Positions 39,087-46,960 of a DNA stretch of 64,000 nucleotides are shown in pieces. The translations under genes and the position numbers were made by a program. The stretch is taken from NCBI RefSeq assembly GCF_016406105.1, contig NZ_CP066308.1, positions 1,523,501 to 1,587,500 of the forward strand, written 5' to 3'. Within the stretch, counting starts at the first letter, position 1. Each line of letters starts with the position of its first letter. The stretch is from Brevibacillus composti. GTDB lineage: Bacteria; Bacillota; Bacilli; Brevibacillales; Brevibacillaceae. A model generated the notes under the pieces. That model had not been told where the DNA came from. It searched no databases and was given only the letters and a program-made list of their open reading frames with translations.

Positions 39087-39103
39087 TCGAAGTACGCATA
39101 AGC

Positions 39104-39132
39104 AAGGCTCTCCCTCGGAGAGCCTTTTTTGT
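39104..39132 (+). terminator. Terminator of the DUF4912-like gene
   Basis: GGCTCTCC-CTC-GGAGAGCC followed by TTTTTT. Confidence 0.92.
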
Positions 39133-39176
39133 ACCTGACCGCTGGACAGCCTTCCGCATACCTATTCATTTTCGTC

Positions 39177-39812
39177 TCAAGGCATATTGCGTTGTTTGTC
39201 CAGCAGGCGGAGGGCTACTGCCAGCACAGCCCAGACCGGCATCGGTTCGTCCAGTTTTCCCAGCCAATCGGGCGAGGTGATCAATCCTTCCTTCAGCGCT
39301 CGAACGCCCAGCTCCTGTTTCCAGACGGGAACGACTTGCTCTTCGGGAGCGAACTGGTCGTATTGTGCCAGCTGATGCCTCTCGATCAGCGAGGTCAGCT
39401 TTTCCGCGTATTGAGGGTCTGTTGCGTAGCCGGCCTTTTCCAGCTCCGCCGCAGCCTCTGCCGGCGTCGTGGCGAGCATGACCCGCTTGTAGACAGGCTT
39501 TAGGAGGAAGGACGCGTGGTCCTCGATGGACTGCTGGTAGGAAAAGTACGCCTTGAAGCTGGAGGTGCGATTCACGGTCTTGCCATTCTCTACTTCGCGG
39601 GACGTGATCGTGACAGAACCGGCCGGACCGGTTCCCTTGATCCCGAACAGGTTGTAAGAGTATTTCCCCGTCGCGGCATCTACCGGCACGTGCTTGCCCC
39701 AGCCCGACTCGAGGATGGCTTGGGCGATCGTGATGGACGGGAAGATGCGGTGGGTCGGATACAGCAGGCGGGCCGGTCCTGCTACCAGATTGATAAAGGT
39801 CTGCGGTTCCAC
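39177..39812 (-). CDS. Glucosaminidase (GH73 family)
   Basis: A 211-residue protein with the GH73 signature: SITIAQAILESGWGKHVP with the catalytic glutamate, then YSYNLFGIKGTG and SFKAYFSYQQSIEDHASFLL. Such enzymes cleave the N-acetylglucosaminyl bond of peptidoglycan. No signal peptide is visible, so export would be by another route or it acts on released fragments. GTG start after AGGAGGGG. Confidence 0.88.
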   Translation of the reverse strand: MEPQTFINLVAGPARLLYPTHRIFPSITIAQAILESGWGKHVPVDAATGKYSYNLFGIKGTGPAGSVTITSREVENGKTVNRTSSFKAYFSYQQSIEDHASFLLKPVYKRVMLATTPAEAAAELEKAGYATDPQYAEKLTSLIERHQLAQYDQFAPEEQVVPVWKQELGVRALKEGLITSPDWLGKLDEPMPVWAVLAVALRLLDKQRNMP

Positions 39813-39918
39813 AGAACACCCCTCCTGTCATAAGGATATACTCTATTGTTATGAGCGTGCCGGCGTCGGGGGAAGCACATCCTGCACCTGCGGCGAGGAA
39901 AGGGCGAAGAGCGAAATA

Positions 39919-39947
39919 AAAAAACAGCCGAAGAAATCGGCTGCTCT
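39919..39947 (-). terminator. Terminator of the DUF1885 gene
   Basis: On the minus strand CAGCCGA-TTTCT-TCGGCTG is followed by seven T. Confidence 0.88.
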
Positions 39948-39959
39948 TTTGTCAGAAGG

Positions 39960-40388
39960 TTATGGCTTGCGTGGTTGAAAATATTGGATGCGGTTGTTGA
40001 AGAGATGCAGTTCCGCTTTATAGTCACGAGCAAGGTAACGGCAGTACTCATTGGCTTTGTTCTTGTCACCGTGAGTGGCCGATTCTGGCAGAGAGACTTG
40101 GATGTAGGCTCTCTCTTTCCCGTCTTTTTCCCGCTTGCCGACTCCGACGATGATAGCTTTGTACATGCTGGGATCTTTTCCGCGAAGCAGGATCCAGGAA
40201 TCCTTGCCTTCCGGGCGTTCTTCGACGATATAGGGGAAAGCGGCATCCCCGTAGGTCCAGCCGAGCTGTTCGCCTGTCTTTTTGGTCATTTCGACGTAGC
40301 GTTGCAATTTTGCTTTGACATCATCTAAAGAGGCTTCGGTGGCTGTGGAGCCTTCCACCAAGTATATGTATGCTGACTGCAGATTCAC
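39960..40388 (-). CDS. DUF1885 family protein
   Basis: A 142-residue protein matching DUF1885: LQSAYIYLVEGSTATEASLD, TGEQLGWTYGDAAFPYIVEE and HGDKNKANEYCRYLARDYKA. The GTG at 40388 has AGGAG ten bases upstream and gives the family's usual start; a GTG four codons earlier overlaps the site. Bacillales-specific; function unknown. Confidence 0.85.
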   Translation of the reverse strand: MNLQSAYIYLVEGSTATEASLDDVKAKLQRYVEMTKKTGEQLGWTYGDAAFPYIVEERPEGKDSWILLRGKDPSMYKAIIVGVGKREKDGKERAYIQVSLPESATHGDKNKANEYCRYLARDYKAELHLFNNRIQYFQPRKP

Positions 40389-40580
40389 GTTTGCATTCAC
40401 TCCTAGTCCCGGAATCTCCTTCGTTTAAGTGTAGCATTCCTGCCACTCTTTGGCAATGTATCAGTAGGCTGGGAAAACAATTGCGAGTTTTTTCAGAAAA
40501 GTGTAAAATGTATATACGATTTTATGTAGCGCGGCACAGCTTTAGAGAACGACAAATGGGATAGTTGGAGGGAAGAGATT

Positions 40581-41105
40581 ATGCAGGAGGTATCCATACG
40601 AAACATTTATGAGACATTAAATACGATGCGCGCCATTGACGTCGTGAATAAAGAGGACTGGGAGCGGGCAGCCAAAGAGGCGGAGCTCGATTCCTCCGTA
40701 CAATTAAATATATTATGGATTATCTATTGCTACGAGGGAGTCCGGGTTACCCAGATCGCCGAATGGACATTCTGGCACCCGTCTTCGATCGTGATCCACA
40801 TCAAGAAGCTGGTGGAAAAAGGGATGGTCGCCATTGAGAAATCAGAGCTGGACGGGCGTGTCGTCCATGTCTATCCGACATGCAAGGGGAAGCAGGTGAT
40901 CGAGACGAGCAGACAGAGAGTTCCGTCGATTTTCCGCCTCACCTATGCCTTGGAAAAGCTGGAGGAAAGGTACAGCTCGGCGGTTGTGGAGCTTTTCTTC
41001 GAATGCCTCTCTTTTGTCGCCCAGACCCTGCACGGGGCGGAAAAGGTCCGCTGGATTCAAGAAGGGGAAGACCGCGTCCCCGAGCGGCACTCGCTGATCA
41101 TTTAA
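40581..41105 (+). CDS. MarR-family transcriptional regulator
   Basis: A 174-residue winged-helix regulator: LNILWIIYCYEGVRVTQIAE, then the recognition helix WHPSSIVIHIKKLVEKGMV and wing IEKSELDGRVVHVYPT, flanked by dimerisation helices. It looks like the Hpr/ScoC-type branch in length and layout, but the recognition helix differs. GGAGGGAAG precedes the ATG. Targets unknown; no self-operator palindrome was picked out. Confidence 0.8.
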   Translation: MQEVSIRNIYETLNTMRAIDVVNKEDWERAAKEAELDSSVQLNILWIIYCYEGVRVTQIAEWTFWHPSSIVIHIKKLVEKGMVAIEKSELDGRVVHVYPTCKGKQVIETSRQRVPSIFRLTYALEKLEERYSSAVVELFFECLSFVAQTLHGAEKVRWIQEGEDRVPERHSLII

Positions 41106-41161
41106 CCGCGAACCCAATTTCTGGCATATCAAAATGAAAACTGGAAACCGCCTCTGGTCTA

Positions 41162-41170
41162 TGCTATAAT
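41162..41170 (+). promoter_or_regulatory. Extended -10 promoter of the DUF3055 gene
   Basis: TGCTATAAT is a consensus extended -10 (TGn plus TATAAT), about 60 bases before the DUF3055 start. Confidence 0.7.
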
Positions 41171-41232
41171 GAAAAAGTATCCGAATATTTCAATAATATA
41201 TCGGATCATCATATCCAGAGGAGGGATTGCTG

Positions 41233-41532
41233 ATGGAACGCTACGACCAATTGTACGACGTGGCCGAGAATGCCAATGTACGTTTTCTCGGTTTCGTAAC
41301 GGAACGGAGCCGACACGACTTCGGGATCGTTTACACGAAAAAGTTTTACGGAAAGCCGTTGGTCATCTGTATGCAGACTGGGCAATCTACCCTTCTCGCT
41401 TCCGATGATGCGGTAAACCCGGATTATCTCAAAAAGATTTTTCGCCTGAATTGTTCCGAAGATGCAGAAATGTTGGCTTCCTTTTTCCAGGATTGCTTGC
41501 CTTCCTTGCCTTTCGAAGAGAATCAATACTAA
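41233..41532 (+). CDS. DUF3055 family protein
   Basis: A 99-residue protein: YDVAENANVRFLGFVTERSR, DFGIVYTKKFYGKPLVICMQ and a C-terminal AEMLASFFQDCLP, as in DUF3055 proteins of Bacillales. GGAGGG lies before the ATG at 41233. Soluble; function unknown. Confidence 0.85.
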   Translation: MERYDQLYDVAENANVRFLGFVTERSRHDFGIVYTKKFYGKPLVICMQTGQSTLLASDDAVNPDYLKKIFRLNCSEDAEMLASFFQDCLPSLPFEENQY

Positions 41533-41535
41533 CGG

Positions 41536-41566
41536 ATGAGCAGAAGTTCGCTTCTGCTCATTTTTT
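41536..41566 (+). terminator. Terminator of the DUF3055 gene
   Basis: ATGAGCAGAAG-TTCG-CTTCTGCTCAT, an 11-bp stem with a UUCG loop, followed by TTTTT. Confidence 0.95.
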
Positions 41567-41615
41567 GTGCCTGAAAGCGATGCGTGATAAGCTGGAAAAA
41601 AGGAGGGAGATGCGT

Positions 41616-42416
41616 ATGCAGGGGTATTCGCATACATGGCCGGTGGAGGAGCCGCGGGCCTCCATCGTATTGGTGCACGGTGCGGGAGAGCATCACGGGC
41701 GGTACGCCCATGTGGCAGCAGCATTCGGAGCGCAGGGGATCGAGGTAGTCACCGGGGACTTGCCGGGCTGGGGCCGCTCTGCCGGCCGCAAGGGGCATAT
41801 TGACAGCTTTTCACAATACCTCGATACCGTTCAGAGTTGGGTCGGTGCCGCTGTAGAAAAAGCAAACGGGGCCTATCCCGTCTTTCTGCTCGGGCACAGC
41901 ATGGGCGGACTGGTATCGGTTCGCTTCATCCAGCGCGGGGACGGGACTACAGGCCTGGCGGGGGTCCTCCTCAGTTCTCCTTGCCTGGAGTTGAAAGTGC
42001 CGGTCCCGCCCTGGAAGGCACGTCTTGCCGGTTGGCTGGATAAAGGCTGGCCGACGCTGCGCCTCGCGAGCGGCATCTCGCCGGAAATGGTGTCGCGCGA
42101 CCCTGTGGTGCAACAAGCCTATGTCTCCGACCCGCTGCAATATCCAAAAGTAAGCGTTCGCTGGTTTCAGGAGCTGCATCGAGCCATGGAGGCGGCGTGG
42201 GCAGAGCGTGAGCGGTTGTCGATTCCGGCTCTCGTGCTTCAGGCGGGAGATGACGCCCTCGTCAATGCCGATGCGGTCGAGCGCTTCACAGCCGGCCTGC
42301 CGGGGGACGTCACGTTTCGAAGATACCCGGGTATGCGGCATGAGCTTTTGAACGAGCCCGAAAAAGACGAGGTGCTCCACACGATGATCGCGTGGATGCA
42401 ACAGCATGGTTTGTGA
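41616..42416 (+). CDS. Alpha/beta hydrolase (serine aminopeptidase S33/monoacylglycerol lipase-like)
   Basis: A 266-residue hydrolase with oxyanion region VLVHGAGEHHGRYAHVAAAF, nucleophile elbow LLGHSMGGLVSVRF, acid residue in LVLQAGDDALVNADAVERF, and catalytic histidine in YPGMRHELLNEPEKDEVL. These match lysophospholipase/monoacylglycerol lipase-type enzymes of family S33. ATG 41616 has AGGAGG nine bases upstream; ATG 41610 is too close to it. No signal peptide, so cytoplasmic. Confidence 0.88.
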   Translation: MQGYSHTWPVEEPRASIVLVHGAGEHHGRYAHVAAAFGAQGIEVVTGDLPGWGRSAGRKGHIDSFSQYLDTVQSWVGAAVEKANGAYPVFLLGHSMGGLVSVRFIQRGDGTTGLAGVLLSSPCLELKVPVPPWKARLAGWLDKGWPTLRLASGISPEMVSRDPVVQQAYVSDPLQYPKVSVRWFQELHRAMEAAWAERERLSIPALVLQAGDDALVNADAVERFTAGLPGDVTFRRYPGMRHELLNEPEKDEVLHTMIAWMQQHGL

Positions 42417-42457
42417 ATGTGACATACTAATTGGTTGAAAGTGAGCAATATTTTAGA

Positions 42458-42487
42458 TTGACACCCCTCAATGTGACGTAATAATAT
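42458..42487 (+). promoter_or_regulatory. Promoter of the SR1-like RNA
   Basis: Consensus TTGACA (42458-42463), an 18-base spacer and TAATAT (42482-42487): one of the strongest sigma-A promoters in the window. The stretch before it is AT-rich, where a repressor such as CcpN could bind; no operator was identified. Confidence 0.85.
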
Positions 42488-42493
42488 AAAGAT

Positions 42494-42753
42494 AAGTGAA
42501 TGAATGTGAGCATCTGAAGAATGTTCAGATGTTTGTGCTTAGAACGAAACGTGGGGGGATTGCACAAGATGGGCACGATTATTTGCCAAGGCTGCGGGCA
42601 GGTTATTGAACATTTTGAAAGCAATCAGGTGAAGACACTGTATGGCGTCTGCCAGGATGATTGCAAGCACGACAACTCTTCCAAACAAAAATAAGCTGCA
42701 TGATAGACGAGATGGGACCCGGGGACGCTTTTCGAAAGCGTCTTCTTTTTTTG
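42494..42753 (+). ncRNA. SR1-like dual-function RNA
   Basis: A 260-base transcript is framed by the strong promoter and by a terminator (GACGCTTT-TCG-AAAGCGTC, then T-run, 42723-42753). Near its 5' end CATCTGAA pairs with TTCAGATG (42511-42531). It encodes a 41-residue SR1P-like peptide. In B. subtilis SR1 is a base-pairing RNA acting on ahrC as well as an mRNA for SR1P; pairing to ahrC here is untested. Confidence 0.72.
42569..42694 (+). CDS. SR1P-like GapA-binding peptide
   Basis: A 41-residue peptide starting MGTIICQGCGQVIEHFESNQ and continuing with VKTLYGVCQDDC. The start, the Cys-x2-Cys pair, the KTLYG block and the size agree with SR1P, which binds glyceraldehyde-3-phosphate dehydrogenase GapA and promotes its interaction with RNase J1 in B. 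subtilis. GGGGGG lies about eight bases before the ATG. Too short to be noticed by most gene finders. Confidence 0.82.
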   Translation: MGTIICQGCGQVIEHFESNQVKTLYGVCQDDCKHDNSSKQK

Positions 42754-42819
42754 ACATTGATTCCTACATGGAGGATAATAGAAAAGAGTAAAAATTGTTG
42801 AACGAGGAGGAATATTTTC

Positions 42820-44931
42820 ATGAAGCGAGGACGCATCCGGGGATTGTTGGCGGCTGTTTTGCTGACTTCTTCCCTCTGGGGCGGAACGTCGGCTTACGCT
42901 GCGAGCGAAATCCGGGTTGATGGAAACCAGCCTGCTGTTTCCAGTGCAGGCATTGACATTTCCTATGACTATGCCGTTTGGATTTTGCAGGGAGAAAACA
43001 CCATCACCCTGTATGATATCTATGACTCCAGAGAGACCAAGATCGGCAACAAGTCGTCCAAAAAGACAGAGCCCAAGGTAGACGGAGAATATGTCGCCTG
43101 GATCGACGACCGTCACGGCGGTGCCGATGTCTACGTGTACGATATCAGAAAAGACAGAGAGACGCGGATCACCAGCGGCCGTACGGAAGCCACCCAATTG
43201 GAACTGGCCGAAGACAAGATCGTCTGGGTTGATGAGAGAGACGGCAATGTCTATCTCTACGATCTGAAGACAGGGGTCGAAAAGCAAGTCTCGAAAAGCG
43301 GGAAAGCCAGCAGCCCCACTGTGTCCCGATCTTATGTCGCCTGGGAAGACAAGCGGAACAAGAACTCCGATATCTACTACTACGACATCAGCAGAGAGCG
43401 TGAATACCAGGCTACTTCCAAGTCGGCGAATGAAGGAAAACCTTCCCTCTACGACGATCAGATCATCTATGAATATGACAAAGGGAGCGATACCGACATC
43501 CATCTCTATGAGATTGGCCGGGATCGTGACGATCAGCTGACCGACAGCTCCGACGATGAGCTGATGCCGCACATGAATGAAGACTATTTTATTTATGTGG
43601 AAGGAAACAACCTGATCCTCGGCGATGTGACCCGTCCGTCGAGAGCATCGGTCATTGAGAAAGGGATCCATTCCCGCATTCAGCCTCGCATTGCAGGAGA
43701 CTTCGTTCTCTTCGTAAAAAGGGATCGCGATGACAACTTGACTCTCCATATGTATGACACCGAAGACGAAGAGCTTGTCCCGATCGGGGGCATGGGCGGC
43801 GAACCATCTCAGCCGCACGGAGATGACCGCTATGTTGTCTACATAAACGAAGCCGGCAAATACACCAGCGTTGTTCTCTCTGATCTGGAGAAGCGTACCA
43901 GCAAAATCATCAGTCAAGCGAACAGAGACGCAAGTCGTCCGCTGGTCAGCAGTCCGTACGTGGTCTGGTTTGATGACCGTGACGAGACGCTGGTGGCGTA
44001 CAATATCCGCACTGGAAAGCTGAGTGCTCCCATCGGCGGAAACGATTATCCAAACCCCGACATGTACGAGCTGGTTGGCAACCACCTGCTCTGGGTCAAC
44101 GATGGCCGTCGTCAAAGCATTATGCTGACGGATCTTTCTACGGGAGAGACAGAGGATTTGGCCTCCCTGCGAGAACAGCCGCTTGCCATAGGCATTAATG
44201 ATGAATACGCGATGTGGGTGACAGGCGGAGGCAGAACCAGCTCCATCATCTTGTACGATCTTCGCCGCGGTAGAGAAGAGGAAATTCGCAGAAATGTGGA
44301 TGTCAAAGGGGCAGCCTTGGGAGAAGATTACGTCGTATGGAGCGAGTACTCCGATTCCACCAATTCCTATGACTTGTTCTATTACGACTTGTATCGCCAG
44401 CGGTCCAATTCGATGATTCGCTGGACAGATAAAGACCAAATTAACCCGCAGATGTCGCGCAATGTCGTTCTCTTTGAAAACAACCGTCTGTCCGGCAAAT
44501 CCAATGCCTTCTACTATGAATTGTATGATTTGGATGAAGACAACTTCTTGGACGAACCATGGTCAGATGATGCCGAGATGGAAGAAGTGCGCATGGGCGG
44601 CAATCGGGTAGTCTGGATCGACACCAGGGGTTCCAAGACAGGGGTTTATACCGGTGCATTTGCCAGCCCGAGGGACGATGACGATGACGACAACGGCGGC
44701 ACGCAGCCGGATGATTATACGGACTACGATCTCATGAAATCACTGACAGATGAAGATTTCGTCGATGAGCTTGTCAAGTATGACATATCAAAAGTGTATT
44801 TCGTGTTTAACGTAGGAACGAGCAAAGAAAAGACGCTCCTTTTCATGGAGGGGCTGAACGATCTCGATCTATTCTTCAAGTTGTTTGAAGAATCTCCTGC
44901 AGACAAAGTGGTCATTCGAGCGTACCATTAA
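42820..44931 (+). CDS. Secreted tandem beta-propeller (TolB-like) protein
   Basis: A 703-residue protein with a signal peptide (RGLLAAVLLTSSLWGGTSAY, cleavage after AYA). The body has about 14 repeats of 40 to 50 residues, each with a YVVW-D-R core and a YDI/YDL strand ended by a Thr/Ser turn (for example YVAWIDDRHGG and VYVYDIRKDRETRIT). This count would suit two seven-bladed propellers. A DDDDDDNGGTQPDD linker leads to an 80-residue C-terminal domain (FVDELVKYDISKVYFVFNVG). It may bind wall polymers or proteins outside the cell. AACGAGGAGG precedes the ATG. Confidence 0.82.
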   Translation: MKRGRIRGLLAAVLLTSSLWGGTSAYAASEIRVDGNQPAVSSAGIDISYDYAVWILQGENTITLYDIYDSRETKIGNKSSKKTEPKVDGEYVAWIDDRHGGADVYVYDIRKDRETRITSGRTEATQLELAEDKIVWVDERDGNVYLYDLKTGVEKQVSKSGKASSPTVSRSYVAWEDKRNKNSDIYYYDISREREYQATSKSANEGKPSLYDDQIIYEYDKGSDTDIHLYEIGRDRDDQLTDSSDDELMPHMNEDYFIYVEGNNLILGDVTRPSRASVIEKGIHSRIQPRIAGDFVLFVKRDRDDNLTLHMYDTEDEELVPIGGMGGEPSQPHGDDRYVVYINEAGKYTSVVLSDLEKRTSKIISQANRDASRPLVSSPYVVWFDDRDETLVAYNIRTGKLSAPIGGNDYPNPDMYELVGNHLLWVNDGRRQSIMLTDLSTGETEDLASLREQPLAIGINDEYAMWVTGGGRTSSIILYDLRRGREEEIRRNVDVKGAALGEDYVVWSEYSDSTNSYDLFYYDLYRQRSNSMIRWTDKDQINPQMSRNVVLFENNRLSGKSNAFYYELYDLDEDNFLDEPWSDDAEMEEVRMGGNRVVWIDTRGSKTGVYTGAFASPRDDDDDDNGGTQPDDYTDYDLMKSLTDEDFVDELVKYDISKVYFVFNVGTSKEKTLLFMEGLNDLDLFFKLFEESPADKVVIRAYH

Positions 44932-44959
44932 GAGCACTAAAACAGGGGAGAGCGAAAAA

Positions 44960-44993
44960 CAGGCGATGAGGTGATCCTCATCGCCTGCTTCTT
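44960..44993 (+). terminator. Terminator of the propeller gene and intron insertion site
   Basis: CAGGCGATGAGG (44960-44971) pairs perfectly with CCTCATCGCCTG (44976-44987) around TGAT; CTTCTT follows. The group II intron begins at the next base. Confidence 0.92.
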
Positions 44994-46888
44994 GTGCGCC
45001 CAGCATGGGCGATCATCTATAGGGTGAAAGTCCCGAACGGGGGCTGGCGAGCGCCTACCGTTAGCCAAGAGCAAGGGTGTCCATCGTGAGGTGGAATCTG
45101 AAGGAAGCTGGAGGCAAATGCTCGACCCAAGGTACACGAACCCAATTTGAGGCTAGGGTAGTCGGATGAGCCTGCAAGACAAGGCGAAGTCCTAAGCCGC
45201 CAAGGACTACTCTAGTAAACTTGGGTGGGTACATGAGCGGAAAGATGACGTTCTTACCGGGGGAGGCCTGTACGAACGCCATCTGACGATGGTAACCGGA
45301 GCCGTGAGGCTCTGCTGAACGTACAGGAGTCAGCAGAGGCCGTAGTACGCGAGTACGGGACGCCGGAAAGCGGAAGGGCTGAACGCCAACTCAAGGACGA
45401 ACCAGAATCTTTCGAGACATTCGATGTGTAGAAAGCAGAATTCCGAAAGGAACTCCTTCGGGAAAGTAGGGGTGAAGCCCCGAGGTTACCGGAGAGGGCA
45501 GAGCATCGACCGGCAAGACCTGAGTCTCGTCCTGCGAAGGGAGAAGTATCGAGTGGAATTGTTGGAGCAAATCCTGGAACGGAAGAATCTCTTGGAAGCC
45601 CTAAAGAAAGTGGAGTCCAACGGTGGGGCGGCAGGCATTGATGGGGTTTCAACCGAACACCTCCGAGCCTATGTCGTCGAACACTGGGAAAAGATTCGCC
45701 AGCAACTGCTGGACGGCACCTATAAGCCTGCTCCTGTCCGAAGGGTCGAAATCCCGAAACCCGACGGAGGAGTCAGGCTATTAGGTATACCTACCGCACT
45801 GGATCGTATGCTCCAACAAGCCATTCTCCAAGTATTGACACCGATCTTCGATCCGGGGTTCTCGCCAAATAGCTTTGGCTTCCGGCCGGGAAAACGGGGA
45901 CACGATGCGGTGCGTCAAGCGCAAAGATTTATCCGTGAAGGATACCGAATCGTAGTGGACATCGATCTGGAGAAATTCTTTGATCGTGTGAACCACGACA
46001 TCCTCATGAGCCGCGTTGCGAGGAAAGTGAAGGACAAGAGGGTTCTGAAACTGATTCGCAAATACCTGAAGTCAGGCGTAATGGCAGGAGGGATTGTGAG
46101 CCACACAGAGGAAGGCACTCCTCAGGGCGGCCCGCTTAGTCCATTACTGTCCAACATTATGTTGGATGACCTGGATAAGGAATTGGAGCGTAGAGGACTG
46201 CACTTCAGCCGTTTTGCGGATGACTGTAACATCTACGTGAAAACAAAACGTGCCGGAGAACGGGTAAAAGCTAGTATCGAGCGATACTTGGAGGGGAAAT
46301 TAAAACTCAAGGTAAACAAGGAGAAAAGCGCAGTGGAAAGGCCGTGGAAACGCAAGTTTCTGGGATTCAGTTTCACAGCGCAGAAAGAGGCAAGGATTCG
46401 TATCTCTCCGAAGTCGCTCAAGCGGGTGAAAGATAAGATTCGGACATTGACCAAACCGACATGGAGTATTTCCATGAAGGAACGGATTCAGCAACTGAAT
46501 CAATATCTAATGGGGTGGATTGGCTACTACGCACTTATTGAAACCCCAAAACCACTTGCAGAGTTGGAATCATGGCTAAAACGCCGGTTACGGCTCTGTC
46601 TATGGCACCAATGGAAACGGGTTCGTACTCGTTACCGCGAACTTCGGAAATTAGGACTGACACATCAACAGGCCTTCGAAATTGCGTCCACGCGCAAAGG
46701 CGCGTGGCGCACCTCAATAACTCCCCACTTACACAAAGCCCTTGGGAATGCCTACTGGCAATCCCAAGGACTCAAGAGTGTAACCCAAAGATATTTCGAA
46801 ATTCGTCAAGGTTGGCGAACCGCCTAGTGCGGAGCCGCATGCTAGGTGGTGTGAGAGGTCGGGGGCTAGCCGCCCCCTCCTACTCGAT
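44994..46888 (+). mobile_element. Group II intron, bacterial class C
   Basis: The element starts with GTGCGCC, the usual 5' boundary, and ends ...CTCCTACTCGAT. The 430 bases before the reverse transcriptase carry the domain I-III RNA core typical of these introns (AGGGTGAAAGTCCCGAACGG, GGTGTCCATCGTGAGGTGGA). Domain V lies near 46825-46850 (CCTAG...CTAGG with GTGGTGTGAGAGG) and a GGGGGC/GCCCCC hairpin forms domain VI. It sits directly behind a terminator stem, the site class C introns use. Confidence 0.92.
45424..46827 (+). CDS. ltrA: Group II intron reverse transcriptase/maturase
   Basis: A reverse transcriptase of up to 467 residues: GGAAGIDGVSTEHLRAYVVE, LGIPTALDRMLQQAILQVL, GFRPGKRGHDAVRQAQRF, and active-site LHFSRFADDCNIYV with FADD in place of YADD. 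The maturase X domain follows (KRKFLGFSF, then RIQQLNQYLMGWIGYYALIE). There is no endonuclease domain, as in class C. The exact start is uncertain; the first 40 residues from ATG 45424 overlap intron RNA structure and may be untranslated. Intact, so the element may still move. Confidence 0.92.
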   Translation: MCRKQNSERNSFGKVGVKPRGYRRGQSIDRQDLSLVLRREKYRVELLEQILERKNLLEALKKVESNGGAAGIDGVSTEHLRAYVVEHWEKIRQQLLDGTYKPAPVRRVEIPKPDGGVRLLGIPTALDRMLQQAILQVLTPIFDPGFSPNSFGFRPGKRGHDAVRQAQRFIREGYRIVVDIDLEKFFDRVNHDILMSRVARKVKDKRVLKLIRKYLKSGVMAGGIVSHTEEGTPQGGPLSPLLSNIMLDDLDKELERRGLHFSRFADDCNIYVKTKRAGERVKASIERYLEGKLKLKVNKEKSAVERPWKRKFLGFSFTAQKEARIRISPKSLKRVKDKIRTLTKPTWSISMKERIQQLNQYLMGWIGYYALIETPKPLAELESWLKRRLRLCLWHQWKRVRTRYRELRKLGLTHQQAFEIASTRKGAWRTSITPHLHKALGNAYWQSQGLKSVTQRYFEIRQGWRTA

Positions 46889-46960
46889 TTGGGATATCTT
46901 GCTTCGGTCAGTGATCTTCCACCTTTTTCGCTCAGTGGCAGAGCGTCCTTTGGCTTTCCA

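Noticed and set aside
42625..44439. A 604-codon minus-strand frame opposite the propeller gene
   Set aside because: The plus strand has a signal peptide, regular repeats and a good ribosome binding site; the antisense frame only mirrors the repeats.
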